From the NCBI RefSeq assembly GCF_019578655.1, contig NC_063256.1, positions 10,726,001 through 10,790,000 of the forward strand: a DNA stretch of 64,000 nt. The letters are read 5' to 3'. The stretch is from Ricinus communis. Lineage: Eukaryota; Streptophyta; Magnoliopsida; Malpighiales; Euphorbiaceae. This document shows, piece by piece, positions 1-13,984 of the stretch (position 1 is the stretch's first letter; every line of letters starts with the position of its first letter). The notes under the pieces were generated by a model. The model did not search any database, was not told where the DNA came from, and was given only the letters and a program-made list of their open reading frames with translations. The position numbers were made by a program, and so were the translations under genes.

Positions 1-1100
1 GAAATAAAATAAAAGAAAAAACTAAGGACCAAAATGTAAATTTATGAATGAAAAGAAAAGAAAATACTAAAGACCAAAATGTAAATTTATGAAAATACGT
101 TATTCAAATAAATTAAAAATTATCTCCTCCTCTAGTGTAACTTGTAAACTTTAAAAATGGTTGTACTTAATACTCTATGGATAATAAAATATTATAATAT
201 GATTAAAATTGAATAAATTAGTTGCTAATTAATTCTACTATAATTAAAAAATTAAATTAATTAGGATAGAATTAACAATTACTAATTTATTCTAAAAATA
301 TTGTAATATGATTAATTTTATTATTTATTTATTACTAATTTTACTTTCTTAATTCTTGAATGTAACGTGGCTTTCGATAAAAGTTAAGTGTTAAATATAA
401 TAAATACCAAATCTAATCAATTTATTTAATTATTTTAATTATTAGAAATTATTAAAATCCTCCATTGGGTATATTTAACAATATAGTAGTTATTTGGTCA
501 AATATATACTTAAACCATGAAATTTTGATCATTTAGTCATTTTAACGTCATAACTTTCAATTTAACTTAATAAACATTTAAGTTTTATTTATATAATCTA
601 TTAAACACTTCTAATTTTTATTTTAACCTAATAAACGTTTAGATTTTATTTAATTTTAACATTAAAATACCTATGTATAATATTTATGGACATATTAAAT
701 AAATTCATATATCATAAAGTGTTTAATTATTATAAAATATATAAATTTAAATATTTATTATGTTAAATTGAAATTAAAAGTGTTACAGTGACTAATTCAT
801 CATAGTTTGGATGTTTAAATATACATTTGGCTTAATTACTTTAAAAAACTACTCAATAAATAAAAATTACCTAAAAATATTAAATGTTTTTGAACAATAA
901 TCATATATTGAATTGATTATGTGAATATATAAAAATAAGAGTATGAATATCAATTATAAGTCTAAAAATGTATTAACAATATAAATACTCAAAATTTAGA
1001 CAGTAACGTTTTAAAAAAAAAATTAATTGATTATCTTGACTCACTGCTTAAATAAATTAAATTGGGTTGATATTAAATAAACTTAAAAATAATAAAAATT
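1..1100. other. AT-rich intergenic DNA
   Basis: Apart from the foldback element this stretch is A/T-rich with frequent stops in all frames. I see no gene, RNA or promoter signal. Confidence 0.6.
495..833. mobile_element. Foldback (long inverted repeat) MITE-like element
   Basis: Two arms of roughly 120 bases are imperfect reverse complements. The left arm (about 495-620) starts near TTGGTCAAATATATACTTAA. The right arm (about 715-833) ends near TTTAAATATACATTTGGCTT. The match continues inward through the ATTTAGTCA/TGACTAATTC and TTTCAATTTAAC/GTTAAATTGAAA blocks, leaving a short spacer. This is the shape of a non-autonomous foldback DNA transposon. No target-site duplication was clear, so the exact ends and superfamily are not assigned. 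Confidence 0.55.
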
Positions 1101-1625
1101 CTGGATTCGCCCTAAGCCAAAGCCGAATGAAGCAAGCAGCTATGAGGAGCCACGTTTAGACAGACATGTGAATTTAAGACCGTGCGCGTAATTTAAACTA
1201 ATTTATAAATATTAACCACGGATGTACGGAAAAATGAAAAGAAAAAAAAAACCAAATTTTAAAAGAAAGAAATCAAATGATTAACGTATAAATTAGGGAA
1301 AAATATATTAGAAAGGAACCAGTGAGGAAAAGACAGGCGACAGACTTAGACACACGACCCAATAAGAGAGTATATCCTGACATTAAGCGAGAAGTCACAG
1401 TCGGGTGTGGGGACAACACGTGTCGATCAGGCATCGGCAGATCGTGGCGCACGCGTGGCCGTTAATGGCATTGCTGATTTGAGGTCAATGCAGGGAAAGA
1501 GCAAATTGGACTTTCAAAAATTCCCGCTACATGTTGGCTTTTCTCCACAGCGAGTCCCCCATTTTGGCCCCATTACCGTTTCTTGTATTTCTGCGACTCG
1601 TTTATATTACATTTTTATATTATAC
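1100..1625. promoter_or_regulatory. Orphan GC-richer island with G-box and ACGCGTGG element
   Basis: Base composition is clearly richer in G+C than the flanks. A perfect palindromic G-box (ACACGTGT, core 1417-1422) is followed about 30 bases later by ACGCGTGG (1451-1458), a coupling-element-3-like motif. A CCACGTTT motif lies near 1150. In plants such clusters are bound by bZIP/bHLH factors in light- or ABA-responsive promoters. The longest reading frame here (73 codons, 1407-1628) matches nothing I know, and no gene is recognisable on either side for many kilobases. It may be a promoter relic or drive an unannotated non-coding transcript. Confidence 0.35.
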
Positions 1626-2016
1626 TAATTTTCTCATTATTCTCTTTACACAATATTTTATGCTTATTTTTCCTACTATTTTGATAGAGTAATACGACGG
1701 TAGCAAAAGTAAACATAGTTACTTTTTAAAATAAAGGATGCGATTATTAATAATATTAATATAAATATTTATACATTTAATTAAATGATATAAAAAATAA
1801 TTATTTTATATATTATTATGATCAATTAAATAAAATAAAAGGAGTTATTTTATATTGTGATCAACAGAGATTAAGAATTTAATGTTTTTATTTCAATTGT
1901 AGCTTGATATCATTTGAGGGGTAATACTTATAATTTTAATTTTATTAAAAATTATATTTAGATATAATTTTTAAAATTTAAGCTCTAGCGATTCATTTGT
2001 AATGAATTATACTTCA

Positions 2017-2064
<48 letters not shown>

Positions 2065-2400
2065 TTTTAAAAATTATATTGACTAAATTATATAAATTAC
2101 AATACTAATATTTAATGTTATATTTTTTTATGAAAAAAAAAAAGTGACTTGCAACTCTCACCGAATGTGATTATACGAGCTTTCAATTACTATAAAATAT
2201 TCGTAGAACTATAATTAGCTTAGACTGTATCCAAGTCCATTATTACAGCATCAATCTCATGACCGAAAAGTAAGATCCAACTAAAGTACCGCCTAGACGC
2301 TCTTAAGAAAATATCTTAAAAAAAAACGTTCCCTCTTAAACTTAATCTACTTACTGAAAATCATCCCAACCTGATTTCCACCTTAGATTTCCCACCATGT
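1625..2400. repeat. AT-rich intergenic DNA with (TA)n microsatellite at 2020-2061
   Basis: An uninterrupted TA dinucleotide run of about 42 bases spans 2020-2061. The rest is AT-rich with no coding signal. Confidence 0.8.
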
Positions 2401-3020
2401 ATCATGGGGTCTAATTTCAATGGAAATTTCGAGCAACGACCTAAGGGTATATGCTAAAACTTTCCACGCTCATGCCATGTGGATTGAATTGATTGATATA
2501 GTACCCTACAGTGATAATCTCATCATAATTCACCCAATACTAAACCAACACAATCATACATATGATTTCATCAGCAAGGCAAAGCAACATTACTATGATG
2601 AAAACAAAAACGACAGCGATTATAAGCATAAACGGTGATGGGGCGACAAAAAAGCCAGCAACCTTCAGTACGATTGCCAGCACACTTATTCACCAACCAT
2701 GTTTCAACCACATAATTTTTTCTTTCTTTATAGGGACATGTAAATAAAAATGTTAACCTTATTCTAATTAAATCAAATCCTTGATGCAAGAACGAACCAT
2801 TGACTATTATCTGTACTTTGTGTTGTTGTGATGGATCCTTATCAACATCGATCATGCCCCGAAAAAGAGACACATATACAGTTTGTTGGAGCAGTGATGT
2901 CCCGGGACATATGCCATTGTCCATGAAGGATCGGTCTTTAGGAACATCTGGTGGGTCGACATTTTCTTTACCTATTTTTCTTGTATCATGTTACTTCAGT
3001 GGCGGCTGTTCATGCATTTA
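2400..3020. other. Unrecognised, moderately GC-richer segment with overlapping short ORFs
   Basis: This island has more balanced composition than the surroundings and carries short open frames on both strands. The longest is 117 codons on the minus strand (2571-2924); others are 60-75 codons on the plus strand. None shows a domain, repeat or targeting signature that I recognise, and frames on opposite strands overlap. It could be a decayed gene, an exon of a non-coding transcript, or chance. Confidence 0.25.
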
Positions 3021-6000
3021 AATTAGTATGAAAATGTAATGTTAAAAGTGGGAGCATATAAAATTAAATTTATAGACCGAAACAAGGAAAGGAATGGACT
3101 AGAAACCTACATAAATAATATCAAATTTTAAATTATCCCTCATGCCTTCTTCATCATTTCGTATTGCAAACCATAGCACTGCTCAAGTTTGGGACCAAAC
3201 AACTAGGAACGTCAACAATCTGTGCTCAACTCCAACTAGAATTTTGACTACCTTAAAACATAAATTTATTTAAATTTTTAGTTCGTCTTAAATTTAATTC
3301 ATATTCTTACATACTGTTTGAAAAAAATCTGAATCCAATTATAATTTATATTTATTAATATTTTTATCATATTAATCTAATAGTATCTTATCCGTTAAAA
3401 TTATATTTATATAATATAATTAAGTAATAAAATAGGACTCATTAAAAATTGAATTAATATAATATTAATGATAAAATAAAAATACTGATTAAATATAAAA
3501 AAAGTTAAAAATATTAACATTAAATAAATACTTACTACTTGCAAATATAAAGTTTAAATTCGGTCGAAATGTGGGTTACCGAATATTGGTGGTTCCGGCA
3601 TACAAAAAGAGGTCATGAAAGAAGGATAATTATTATAATGTTGATTAAATGTTGCAGATCTCATCTTCAGTGGCCCAGTTCACTTTTGGAGAACCCAGCT
3701 TATGCATTTGACGACAAATTGCAACATGTGTGTGCCCTTTAAATCCCCAATTGGTCACATTGATTTTTCTTTTTTGTTTAAAATAAATAAAACTAAGTCC
3801 AATCAATCTATGTTTCAGCCAATTAATTTTACTCATTTATTCTATCTATTTTTTGTTGTGCAAAATATAGAATTGGCTCAATTGAAAGATCCTAAGGCCA
3901 AGTTCGAATTCTAAGACCATTCTATAAAAGAGACCATTTGTCGCCCTTTTCATGTAATAGTTTTAATATAGATAATTTTATTTTTAAGAAAGAAAATATA
4001 TTTATTTTCTGCTAGAAATTAAATTGGAATAGAAATGTATTTTAGAATATTACTAGCTTGGCTCAGTTTATAAATGACTAAATCAGATAATATTTTAATT
4101 CGATTTGATTTTTATTTAAAAATGTTTAATCATAAGCAAACTGACTAGAGTTTATATAAATTTTTAATATTATAATTTTTATTTATTTAAATAAAAATAT
4201 ATTTGACCATAAAAATATATTCATTTATATATATGAATATACTTTTTATCATTATTCATGTTGAATAAATTATATATATATATAATTATTTAAATATAAA
4301 TATTTATACCTTTAAATTATAAAAATAATAAAAATTTCAAACCAATTTACTGAACTAAACCGAATGATTTCTATTCGATTAAATTTTATATTTTGGTGCA
4401 ATTTGATTTATAAAATAAAAATATTTAATTATTTAGTTTTTGATTAAGACTGAATGGAATTACCTATTGATTACCCTTAGTCTATCATATTGCAATAAAT
4501 AATAATATAAGACATTTGAAATCTAGTCAAGCGCTAAAACTATTTATTATTGGCAGCAAGAGTTTTTAGATTTTAATTTTTTTTTTCTCATTCAATGAAT
4601 TTTTATTTTCATAAAAATTGTAAGGAGGTAATTGTTTATAATTTATGTTAGCTCTTTTATAAATAAAAAATAAAAACAACACAAGAACACTTAAGCCTAT
4701 TTTCTAATATTAGAGTTCCATTTCGGAAAAAGATTTTTCAGCATTGTGACTTGATTATTGTGAAATATTAAATAACTAAAAATTTAGGATGAAAGGGGTA
4801 AAAGAACCCCTTACAAGAAAGATAAAGGCAGAGAGAGGACTGTGGGCCCCGAGTAGCACAAGTTGCCAAATGTCATTGAGCTAATCAATTCAATAGTATT
4901 TTCAATTCCAAATAAGCACTAATATTTGAAAAGAAAGGTCACGTTGCTGTCTCGTGCTCTCCAAAAGCCCTTTAAATTTTAATTCCGACCTTTTTGTTTG
5001 CAGTCCGTACTAAATAAAATCATACTCTTTAAACCTCATTACAAGAAAATATAAAACGTACTCCTACATATAAAAACTATACCAATTAGTCCAACCAGAA
5101 AACTTGATGATCACCGCCGCAAGGAAAAGCAAGCATTTATCGACTGTTATGACTTCATTACATTGCTTAAGATAATTAATGGGTGGCTAATAGTGGAATA
5201 GTAAATGAAACAAACGTCTTGGAATTTGATTTAATAAAAAATTTATTTAATAAATTAATCGAACCGATTTCGATCTCAATTTCAAATTTAATAACTTGAC
5301 AGAGTGTAGCCCATCAGCTCAAAAATAGGCTGGTTTAGGAGCTATTCAGGATGGAGATTTTAGCATCCAAAACAAATAATGTAATGTAATGTGTCCATGT
5401 CTGACTTCTTAGTATGCAGCAACTCAACAACTTACAGTCCTTGTTTTGTAGAGCCAATCTGTTTGTCATTGATGGGCCTATTATTAGTTAAACTTATTAT
5501 GGGAATTATTGGAAGGACCACTTTCCATCACCTTCAATCCATAAATTTCTCTGTCCATAAATACTTTTTATTGGTGATTTCTTTTAGCCACTGAAATACT
5601 CCAGTGTCCAAACATGGTGTGGATGTGACTCTGTTCAACATTTTGTGAAAGGTCCAGTTAAAAAATATCCATGGACCAAACTCAAAGTAGCTTTCGGCTT
5701 TTGTTGCAAATTGCAAATTTCTTCATTGAGTTTGTTTTGAAGTTGCACTTCTATTAGTCACTTTGTTAATCAACTTTTCATTACTGGGCTGGTTCTGTGT
5801 TGGGCTGCCTGCTTTTGAATGTTGTTGGAAACCTTAAAACTTTTCCCAACCCGTACACTGCTTTAATTCTCCCTCTCCACTCTTAACCTTTTGTTCTGTA
5901 CGGCTATATCCAGACCTAACTTATTGTCTGACAATATATTCAATCTGTTTGGGCCTGTTTCAAAAAACAAAACAAAAAAAAAAAAAAAAGTTGAGTAGAA

Positions 6001-9000
6001 AAGAAGGCATCATGTTATTATTGTATTATTCATAAATTATTAACCTTGTTGTTTGATCATCACACTATAACGAAGAAAATACTGCTATGATGAAGATAAT
6101 ATGATAGTCAGAGTTATTCATTTTCAAATTCATATTTTTAAAACACGACATATATTATAATAATTACTAATTGAAATGATGACTAAGATTTCGATAGTGA
6201 AATATTTATTTTATAATAAATTATTATTATATTACGTTTTTTCTTCTAAAACAATATATGTACCGAAAATAAATCTAAATCAAATTTTAAAATATAGTTT
6301 ATATAATAAAATAATCTATTTGGTATCATTTTTAAAATACTTTTTATATCAAAATAACTTGTGTTGAAGTAAACGCTAGTTAAAATATAAGTCTTGATAG
6401 TGTACTATGCAATAAAAAACAACTATTATTGAAATTTAACTCTTATAAATATTATAGTCCTCAAATGTGTTTAAGCTTATTTTCGTATTAATGTATGATA
6501 CGTAATATTTTTTAACACACCCGTTTGTAATTTTTAATTCATTGTAAAGACGTGCAAAAAAATTTTAGATCTATAAATTCTAATTTCAATTTTTATGCTA
6601 TGATATAAGAAGTTTAACGGGTTGTAGATTCTATAGTTGAAACTAATTATTAATTATATTTGTTATAAAAAAGAAAACTTACTTAATACAGAAAAAATGA
6701 CTCGAATCAAGATTTCTCACTCTCTAAAACAAACATTTTTAATACCTAAACTAGATATAAAATGATATAAAGATAATCTAAATAAATAATAATTATTCGT
6801 TTTAAGTATTTTAACCTGAAAATCATATGAGAGAAGAAACTACTAAGACCGGTTGGTAAAATATTTATGAAAAAATTATAAAAATATCTATATTTTTTAA
6901 TTTTTTATTAAAAATACGATGTAAATTTTTTATTTTTATTTTTATTGTGTGATAATATCAAAAATATAATTTTTTAACTTTAGTTGATTTATCAAAAAAC
7001 AATCAAAAAAATCAAAAAATAACTAAAAGATAATCAAACCATATGTTTTAAGAAATTAAAAAGAATATTTTTTCAAAAAAATTATCCAGTAAAAATGATA
7101 TTTTTTATTAATTTTAAAATATTTTTTAAAAATCTCTATATTTATTGTACATTTTGGCCCCTGTAGTGACAGCCCTTTATACCTCAAACAAGTACAAATT
7201 TATATGGCTGTACTACGTAGCATAGAATTATAATTCAAACAGGAGTAACCTAACTACTTCTAGAATTTCAGGCATAAAATGATTAGTTGGGGTGGATTCC
7301 CAACCACATATCACCACCAATAGTTCTATAAATCCACAACAAAAAGAACCCACAAAAAATCACACACACTTGAGTGTTTGTATAATATATTTTATGGACT
7401 AATTAGGTCTTTAATTTTATACTTTACTGAAAATAATTATTTTTTTAAAAAAGAGTCTTTCCACTTCTAATCCAATCACATGTCAAGTTAAACAACAAAG
7501 GCCACAAACAGCCCCATTATAGGAAGCTAAGAGATTACTAAATATTATAATTTATATGCTTAATGAGATCCATGTGTCTATTTGGACCATCGAAACCCAG
7601 CCTTAATTAGATGTATTTCCTTGTATCATTTGATAACCTATGGTACCAAACTACAAATAATAAAAAATATTTTCTTTTGCAATGCAAACTAAAAAAATTG
7701 AAAAGTATTAGAGCTGAAAGCACTGCATGATTGTGGGTTTATAAGTTAGTCCGATATATTATTTTAGTATATATAATTTATTATATACGTCTAAAATCTA
7801 ATAAATTTAGAATATAAATTTAAAATCAGTATATATTTCTTTTTAACTCGGATTCATATAGGATTGTGATAAAAAGATATTTGATTTTTTTATATTTTTC
7901 TTCTTATATTGACGGATAGTATATTTTATACTTTTCGAGCATTTATCCGACAACAAATCTTTCGAGGGTTGACAAATACATAAGATAAGTTTAGTTGTAG
8001 GAAATTATTCCATGCAGCGTGTATATACATTTCATTAGATTGTATATTGAAAATAAAAGGAGTTATAGAGGGTGAGGAAGTGGAAGTCAACATCAGTAAG
8101 TAGTTAGAAGATGCAACCTACTTAATTAATTAGCGATTATGGTAATGTAAATAATTATTTAAATTAATTACTTTACGAATCATGGATGCGCTTTTACTGA
8201 AAGTGGAGTGCAGTGGGCCTCTATAATATTAATCATGTTGGAGGTCATCGGACACCTTTCGTTCTTGAATTGAAACATTAGTTTAAAATATTAATGTTGG
8301 ACACTGCATATATATATATATATATAAATATATACATTTAACGCGTTAGCTACAGTACTGCATGGGTTATTTCATCATCAAAAACGTATTCCCCATAAGT
8401 CCATAGATATATATATATATGTGAAATGATTTACTATAAAAATAAATAAATTAGATTCCCGCTTCAAATTCAAACTTTAAATAAAAAATTTATCAATTAA
8501 AATTTATTCTATAATTTTCTTTAATTTATAAATTCAAAAGCATGGTCGATGAGATTGTAAAATTTTCTTTAAGATTAATTATAAAATTTGAGTATTCGAG
8601 TTTATATTAAAATTGTTAAATTAGTTATCTATCGGCCGAAAAAATAATATTCTATAATTTTTAAATTAATTAGACTAATTATATCATAAAAATGGGTACG
8701 CCACAAACAGCCTTAAAGTGCAACCGAGGAGCAAATTCAATTTTGTGTAACCGACCAACAATTATTATTAGTATTATATTTTTTATAACTGAGTCCAACC
8801 GACCAACATGCTTCCCTTTTGTCTTTCTTTAGTTAAAATAAAGTCCTTTTTACCTTTATTTATTTCCAATTAATTTAAAACTTTCTCTATGTGAAGTGGG
8901 AAGGATGTATATTGGAAATTAACCAGGAAATGGACAAATGGGCAAATAAAATAATATAGGTGGGGTATCATTTGAGATAGGACCACAATTCTAGAGCAGG

Positions 9001-11263
9001 GACTAACACTGAACTCGTCTCAAAGTGCAGTCATTGTTGTCACAGTCGATTTCCATGGCAATTCTGTGTGCTTCTATATATATATATAAAGGCAACGTAT
9101 AAGTTTAAATCCATGGAAAACCTAATTTTCCCTTTACTGGGTTTCCTAACTGTCAACTTCAAGAATTTTAAGATAACAGGTCCACATGATCTATTTACTT
9201 TACGAATCCATGAAAAAAATGCACTCGCTGTCATAAATATATATTTCAATTTGAACAAAATTTTATATTTAAATCTCTTTATTCTTATATATAAATAAGA
9301 AATAAATTTCAAGCAAGAAAATTAGAAATCTTTATAATAACTTATTATGATTAAATGAGTGAAGATGATTTTAATTTCCGTATGTTATTTTCATTCGCTT
9401 TTCTAATGGCATGTAATATCATATATGTCATAGTTGAAATAAATATATCTAAAGATAAAAATAAAGACATCTAACTGAAGCTAGAATATACTAATGATGA
9501 GAGGAATTATAAGAATTGAATATTAGAAGTACCAAAAGTTGAATTTCTACCATTACAATGGGCTTTTATTGCCCATTAAAATGACAAAGAAAAAATTAAT
9601 TATGTATATCGAATATGGAAATAATAATAATAATAATAGATTAAATTTATTTATTTATTGAAATACTGATTAGATAGGTATGTTCAAATTATAGATATAT
9701 ATTTAGGGTATTTTAAAGCTGTAATGATATATTTTTATATATAATAAGGTAAAAATATGTGTTTTTAATTCATTTAACTTTAATTGTCTAGTCTCAGGTA
9801 ATATTAGCCTGGTTTAGAGGGAGCTTTTATTTTTTTATTTTTTTTATTTAATACCATGATCGTTGGGTTAAATATGTTAGACTGGTTTTTATAAGTGTTT
9901 AGTTTAGCCTTTTTACTTTTGTATGAATCTTGTTATTTATTTATTTAATGAATGATTTCTTTACCTTCATATCTTTATTAGTTTCAATTATTATTGTTAG
10001 TTAACTATTATATTAATTCAACAATAGTAATTGTTATGAACATATTTAGGTTGAATGCATTAGAGACACCAACTTTGCTTCAATTTATGTAAGTATAAGA
10101 AACTTTAGTTACATCATTAGTTTGAGTGACCGAATAAAAATGCACATGACCATCTCATTCATTATATCTAGGCTTAACGTAAAATAAAGAGATTACTAAG
10201 TAAATGACTAGACTAAATACTGTCTTTAGCATATAGCTTTAAATTATAAGCATTTGCATTTGCATTGCATATTTATTTATTATTTTGTTACTTTACTTTA
10301 TAAATATTATTTTTTCGGATTTGGAGTGTTTAGATTTATTTTTATTATTTTGTGTTGATAATTGTTTTTTATAATAAGTGGTCTCATAGTTCATTGAGAG
10401 ATCAACCTCGTGGTGAATTTACTTTTACTATAGGAACGGTTCGTGCACTTGCGAATACTAACTTAGACACATTAGATACGAGTTTAGTTAAAACAATTCA
10501 TTATGCTAATCAGGTTAAATACATTACCCATTTTTAGGTAATTATGTATTATGATATCTGCATGTGCTGATTAAGTTTCTCTTAGTATAAAGTAATTGAA
10601 TAACTAATTAAATAATATATCCAACAAAATCTCTAAAGTATTAAAATGATATCTTTTTATTCATAATTATATTTTCTCTTACTTCCTTTTATAATGCTTT
10701 TAAAACATAATATTAGTGATATTTTATCTCTAGTCTTGGTTTTTATTTTAAGTTATGGCAATAACTATTGGATTACATTAGTTTTGCGTATAACCTCTAT
10801 GTATTTTGTAAAAAATAATTAATTTTATGTTAGATTTAATTTGTTTTGCATGATACGTGGAATTCTTTTTTAATTTTGTGAAAATTTGAATTGAATTGGC
10901 TCTTTTTGCCAAGTTGGTGGGCGAAATTACCAAAAAATTTAAATCCAAATAAATTGGACATTGACTCTATATTGAATCTTACTTTTTCCAAACAAAATAC
11001 TATATAGCATTAAAGTTAATTCAAAATATTATTAAATATAGTTTTAATTACCTAATAAAAAATAGATCAAAGCCAATTAAGTTAATCTATGCCAAGCTTT
11101 ATATATATGAAACTTTTACTGTATTTAGGCAGACTTCCCTGATAACTTCAAGCATGAACGAGTAAGAAATTAGAATAATTGTATATCTGCCTTTTGAATT
11201 ATAGTGATTAGCATGCCACATTTTTCATATGCTTGCAAACTTAAAAATCAATGTTATATTAAA
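3021..11263. other. Long AT-rich gene-poor region
   Basis: No gene was recognised over about 8 kb. The content is A/T-rich spacer with short TA microsatellites (for example 8311-8326 and 8408-8420). An AT-rich block at about 6848-7150 looks related to one near 32,370-32,640; both end in a similar TTAATTTTAAAATATTT stretch. A 61-codon open frame at 10,352-10,537 has unusually balanced composition and may be a fragment of an old transposon, but I could not identify it. The slightly GC-richer patches at 5,390-5,960 and 8,990-9,200 have no recognisable product. Confidence 0.5.
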
Positions 11264-12439
11264 AGAGTGTTTGGCTCAGTTGTTGAGATGGGCTGTTAGC
11301 TGATTTACACTTCACAACTGACTAAAATATATTTAATAAAGATTTAATATAATTGTTAGTAGCTTATTTAAACTAAAATAGTAATTGATAAGATCAACTT
11401 CTCTTATAAGCTTTTAGCCAATCTGGTGATATTAATTCCATACATAAGACATAATTATTATTTTTACTAATTATTTAAATTATTCTCTTTAAATTATATT
11501 TAATTTTATTTACAATTCGCATATATGTTATTTTTATTCATAACAATTTGATAATTTTACCTATGTTTCTCTCATTTACATTTCCTTATTTATCTTGAGT
11601 TACTAATTTAATTAATACATATAATCAATTTATATATGTACAAATAAGAAAAGAAACTACCAAACAGGTAACAGATATATATACTTTATATTGTAATATC
11701 TTTTTATAGTTGTATATTCATTTCATATAAACATCTATTCTTTATAATATATTCTTATACTTTTTATTAATATAGTATAGTTTAAATATAAATTATATTT
11801 ATATAGGCCATTTTATATGTCACGACCCCACCCGTGGGCCCGTGACCGGCACTAGGGAATGGGTAGGCTTAAGGCCATCGAAACCCGTAGTAAGCCTGAC
11901 AATCACTGATTTAAACAAATCTCATCTCAAATTAATATTATTAAAGCCACAAATTATCTTAAATGCTACATTCTACATAAATACTTCAGTCTGGCAGAAA
12001 AACTAGGCGAGACCTGAAACTCAGAAAGTTTACAACTGATACATCTACTATTACTACTGCGGAGAATCTAAGATTTACCAATTTACATACCAAATCAAAT
12101 ACATCACCCGATGATGAAGGAGTCGGGTTACTGAATAAGAGTCGCGGGAGAACTAACAGTCACGAATCTGAAAAAAAAAAACAGTAAAAATGAGACTGTC
12201 AGTCTCGAGAGTGAGTTAAAATCATATATCTAAAACAGTTTTCAACATTTTAATATCACATTCCTTTAATTTTAAAAATAATTAATAAATCACGCAAACC
12301 ATACGTGTCATGTTAAAACATATGTGTCATGCCATGCTTAAACAAAATTTATTCCACATGCAACGGGACGGAGTACTTGATAACCCTAATCCCAACTCTA
12401 ACATCTCGATTTATTTCAACACTTATGTCTCAACTAACC

Positions 12440-12725
12440 TCAACTCTAACATCTCAAACCTCTCATTCCAACAGGACTGGCGCCCAGAGAGCAAAGCTCG
12501 ACCAGGGACCTTACCTCCAGTCCACTTAACTCTCGGCCTTAGCCTTTCGGGCTCTCTTATCCAATAAGACTGGCCAGAGAGCATAGCTCGACCAGGGACC
12601 TTACCTCCGGTCTGGTCACTTAAATTTCCAAATAAGCCGCCCGAGAGCAATACTCGACCGGGGACCTTTACTCCCAAGCGAACCACACTCTACTAAGCCC
12701 GAGTGCGATGCTCGACCAGGCAGTC
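12440..12725. repeat. Imperfect tandem repeats inside the solo LTR
   Basis: A motif of the form GAGAGCaaaGCTCGACCAGG followed by GACCTTACCTCC recurs at about 12,485, 12,574, 12,641 and 12,700. Spacings are 89, 67 and 59 bases. The first two units also share an upstream (a/t)CCAA(c/t)A(a/g)GACTGG block. The open frames on both strands in this stretch are by-products of the repeats. Confidence 0.75.
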
Positions 12726-13969
12726 CTAATCTTTCTTTCTCAAAATTTTTACCTCTTTACCCTTTTCCTATCTCTCTCATATTATATTTGGAACACTCAT
12801 CCAACTCCTATGTTCTCTAGTCCCATCCCGAGTCATCATGCAATATTAAAATTGGTGATAAAGGAAAAATATATTTAAATAATAATTAAAAGCATCAAGA
12901 AAATAATGATAATAATTAAATGAGAAATTAAAATTGCAAATGAATAATCACAGTAGCAAATCAAATTTTATGCATGACACGTGCATAAGCGATATATGAC
13001 TTTAACTCACAGGTTTGGCGACCTCCTAGCTCTGCTCCGGTGCCTCGGTAGGAGCGAGCCGAACAAACAGATCATCTAATCACGGAAAACAATTTATCAA
13101 TACGCTGAGACAATCCATCATTAATCCTAGGTCTAGACTCCTAGGACTGACTGTCTAAGAATCTCGACTCGGGAGAATTCTACCGAAAATCCGGCAGAAC
13201 CTCCCCTACAACACGAACACTACCCCCCGTAAAAACGGGTCCAGGACCTGCCAGAAAAATACTCTAAATATCCAACAATTTAAACAACGGGAGTCGGGTC
13301 CCCAAACTTCACTATTTCCCGACTCCGCCACACAACACAAAATACGACTATGGCAGGCCAACTGACAGACAAATATTTTTGACTCACAAAAATCATCAAA
13401 TACTCAATATAAACCATTAGACACAATTAAACCAAGAATTCCAAAATTAACGGGCCAAAGATAATTACCGAGACGCTCGGTCGCTCGGTCGACTCGCCTC
13501 CAGCCGCCGGAGTCCGATCGACGATCCGAACACACCATCGGACTCACAACGGCGAAGGCGATCCCGCCCGATTTTTCGATCCGACACCCGATCATCCGGA
13601 GAGATTTGCGGACGATCTCGACCGTCGATTCGCGAAGCCCGATCGCCACGAAACCAGTGCCATCGCGAAGCTTGGTGAGGAGAGTCGGGATACGCCCTCC
13701 GATCGTCCATCCTCCGGCCGAATCTCGCCGGAAAAACCCAAAAACGCGGTTGCCTCCACTTTCTGCGGAACTCTCTCTCGGCCACCAAACCGACGCCGCC
13801 AAAAGGAAGCTCTCCAAAGGGAGCCGATCGCCACCAAGATCGGTAGGAAGCGAAGCCGAACGGCTTCGGGCCGCCACACGTCAGCGATTCCACCGCCACC
13901 ATCGTGCTCGCCTTTCGCGTCAGCGCCCTCGGCTGGCCTCCGTCAGTCCACCATGGACGCCGGCGCCTC

Positions 13970-13984
13970 TCTCTCTCTCTCCCT
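13970..13984. repeat. Short (CT)n microsatellite in LTR
   Basis: A run of CT dinucleotides followed by a pyrimidine-rich tract. On the minus strand it is a GA-rich tract, as often seen in plant transcript leaders. Confidence 0.7.

Noticed and set aside
9040..9312. Opposite-strand frames of 76 and 90 codons
   Set aside because: Both strands are open over the same AT-rich stretch with Ile/Tyr/Lys-rich translations typical of chance frames.
12310..12686. Frames of 66-87 codons on both strands
   Set aside because: They are produced by the imperfect tandem repeats inside the LTR.
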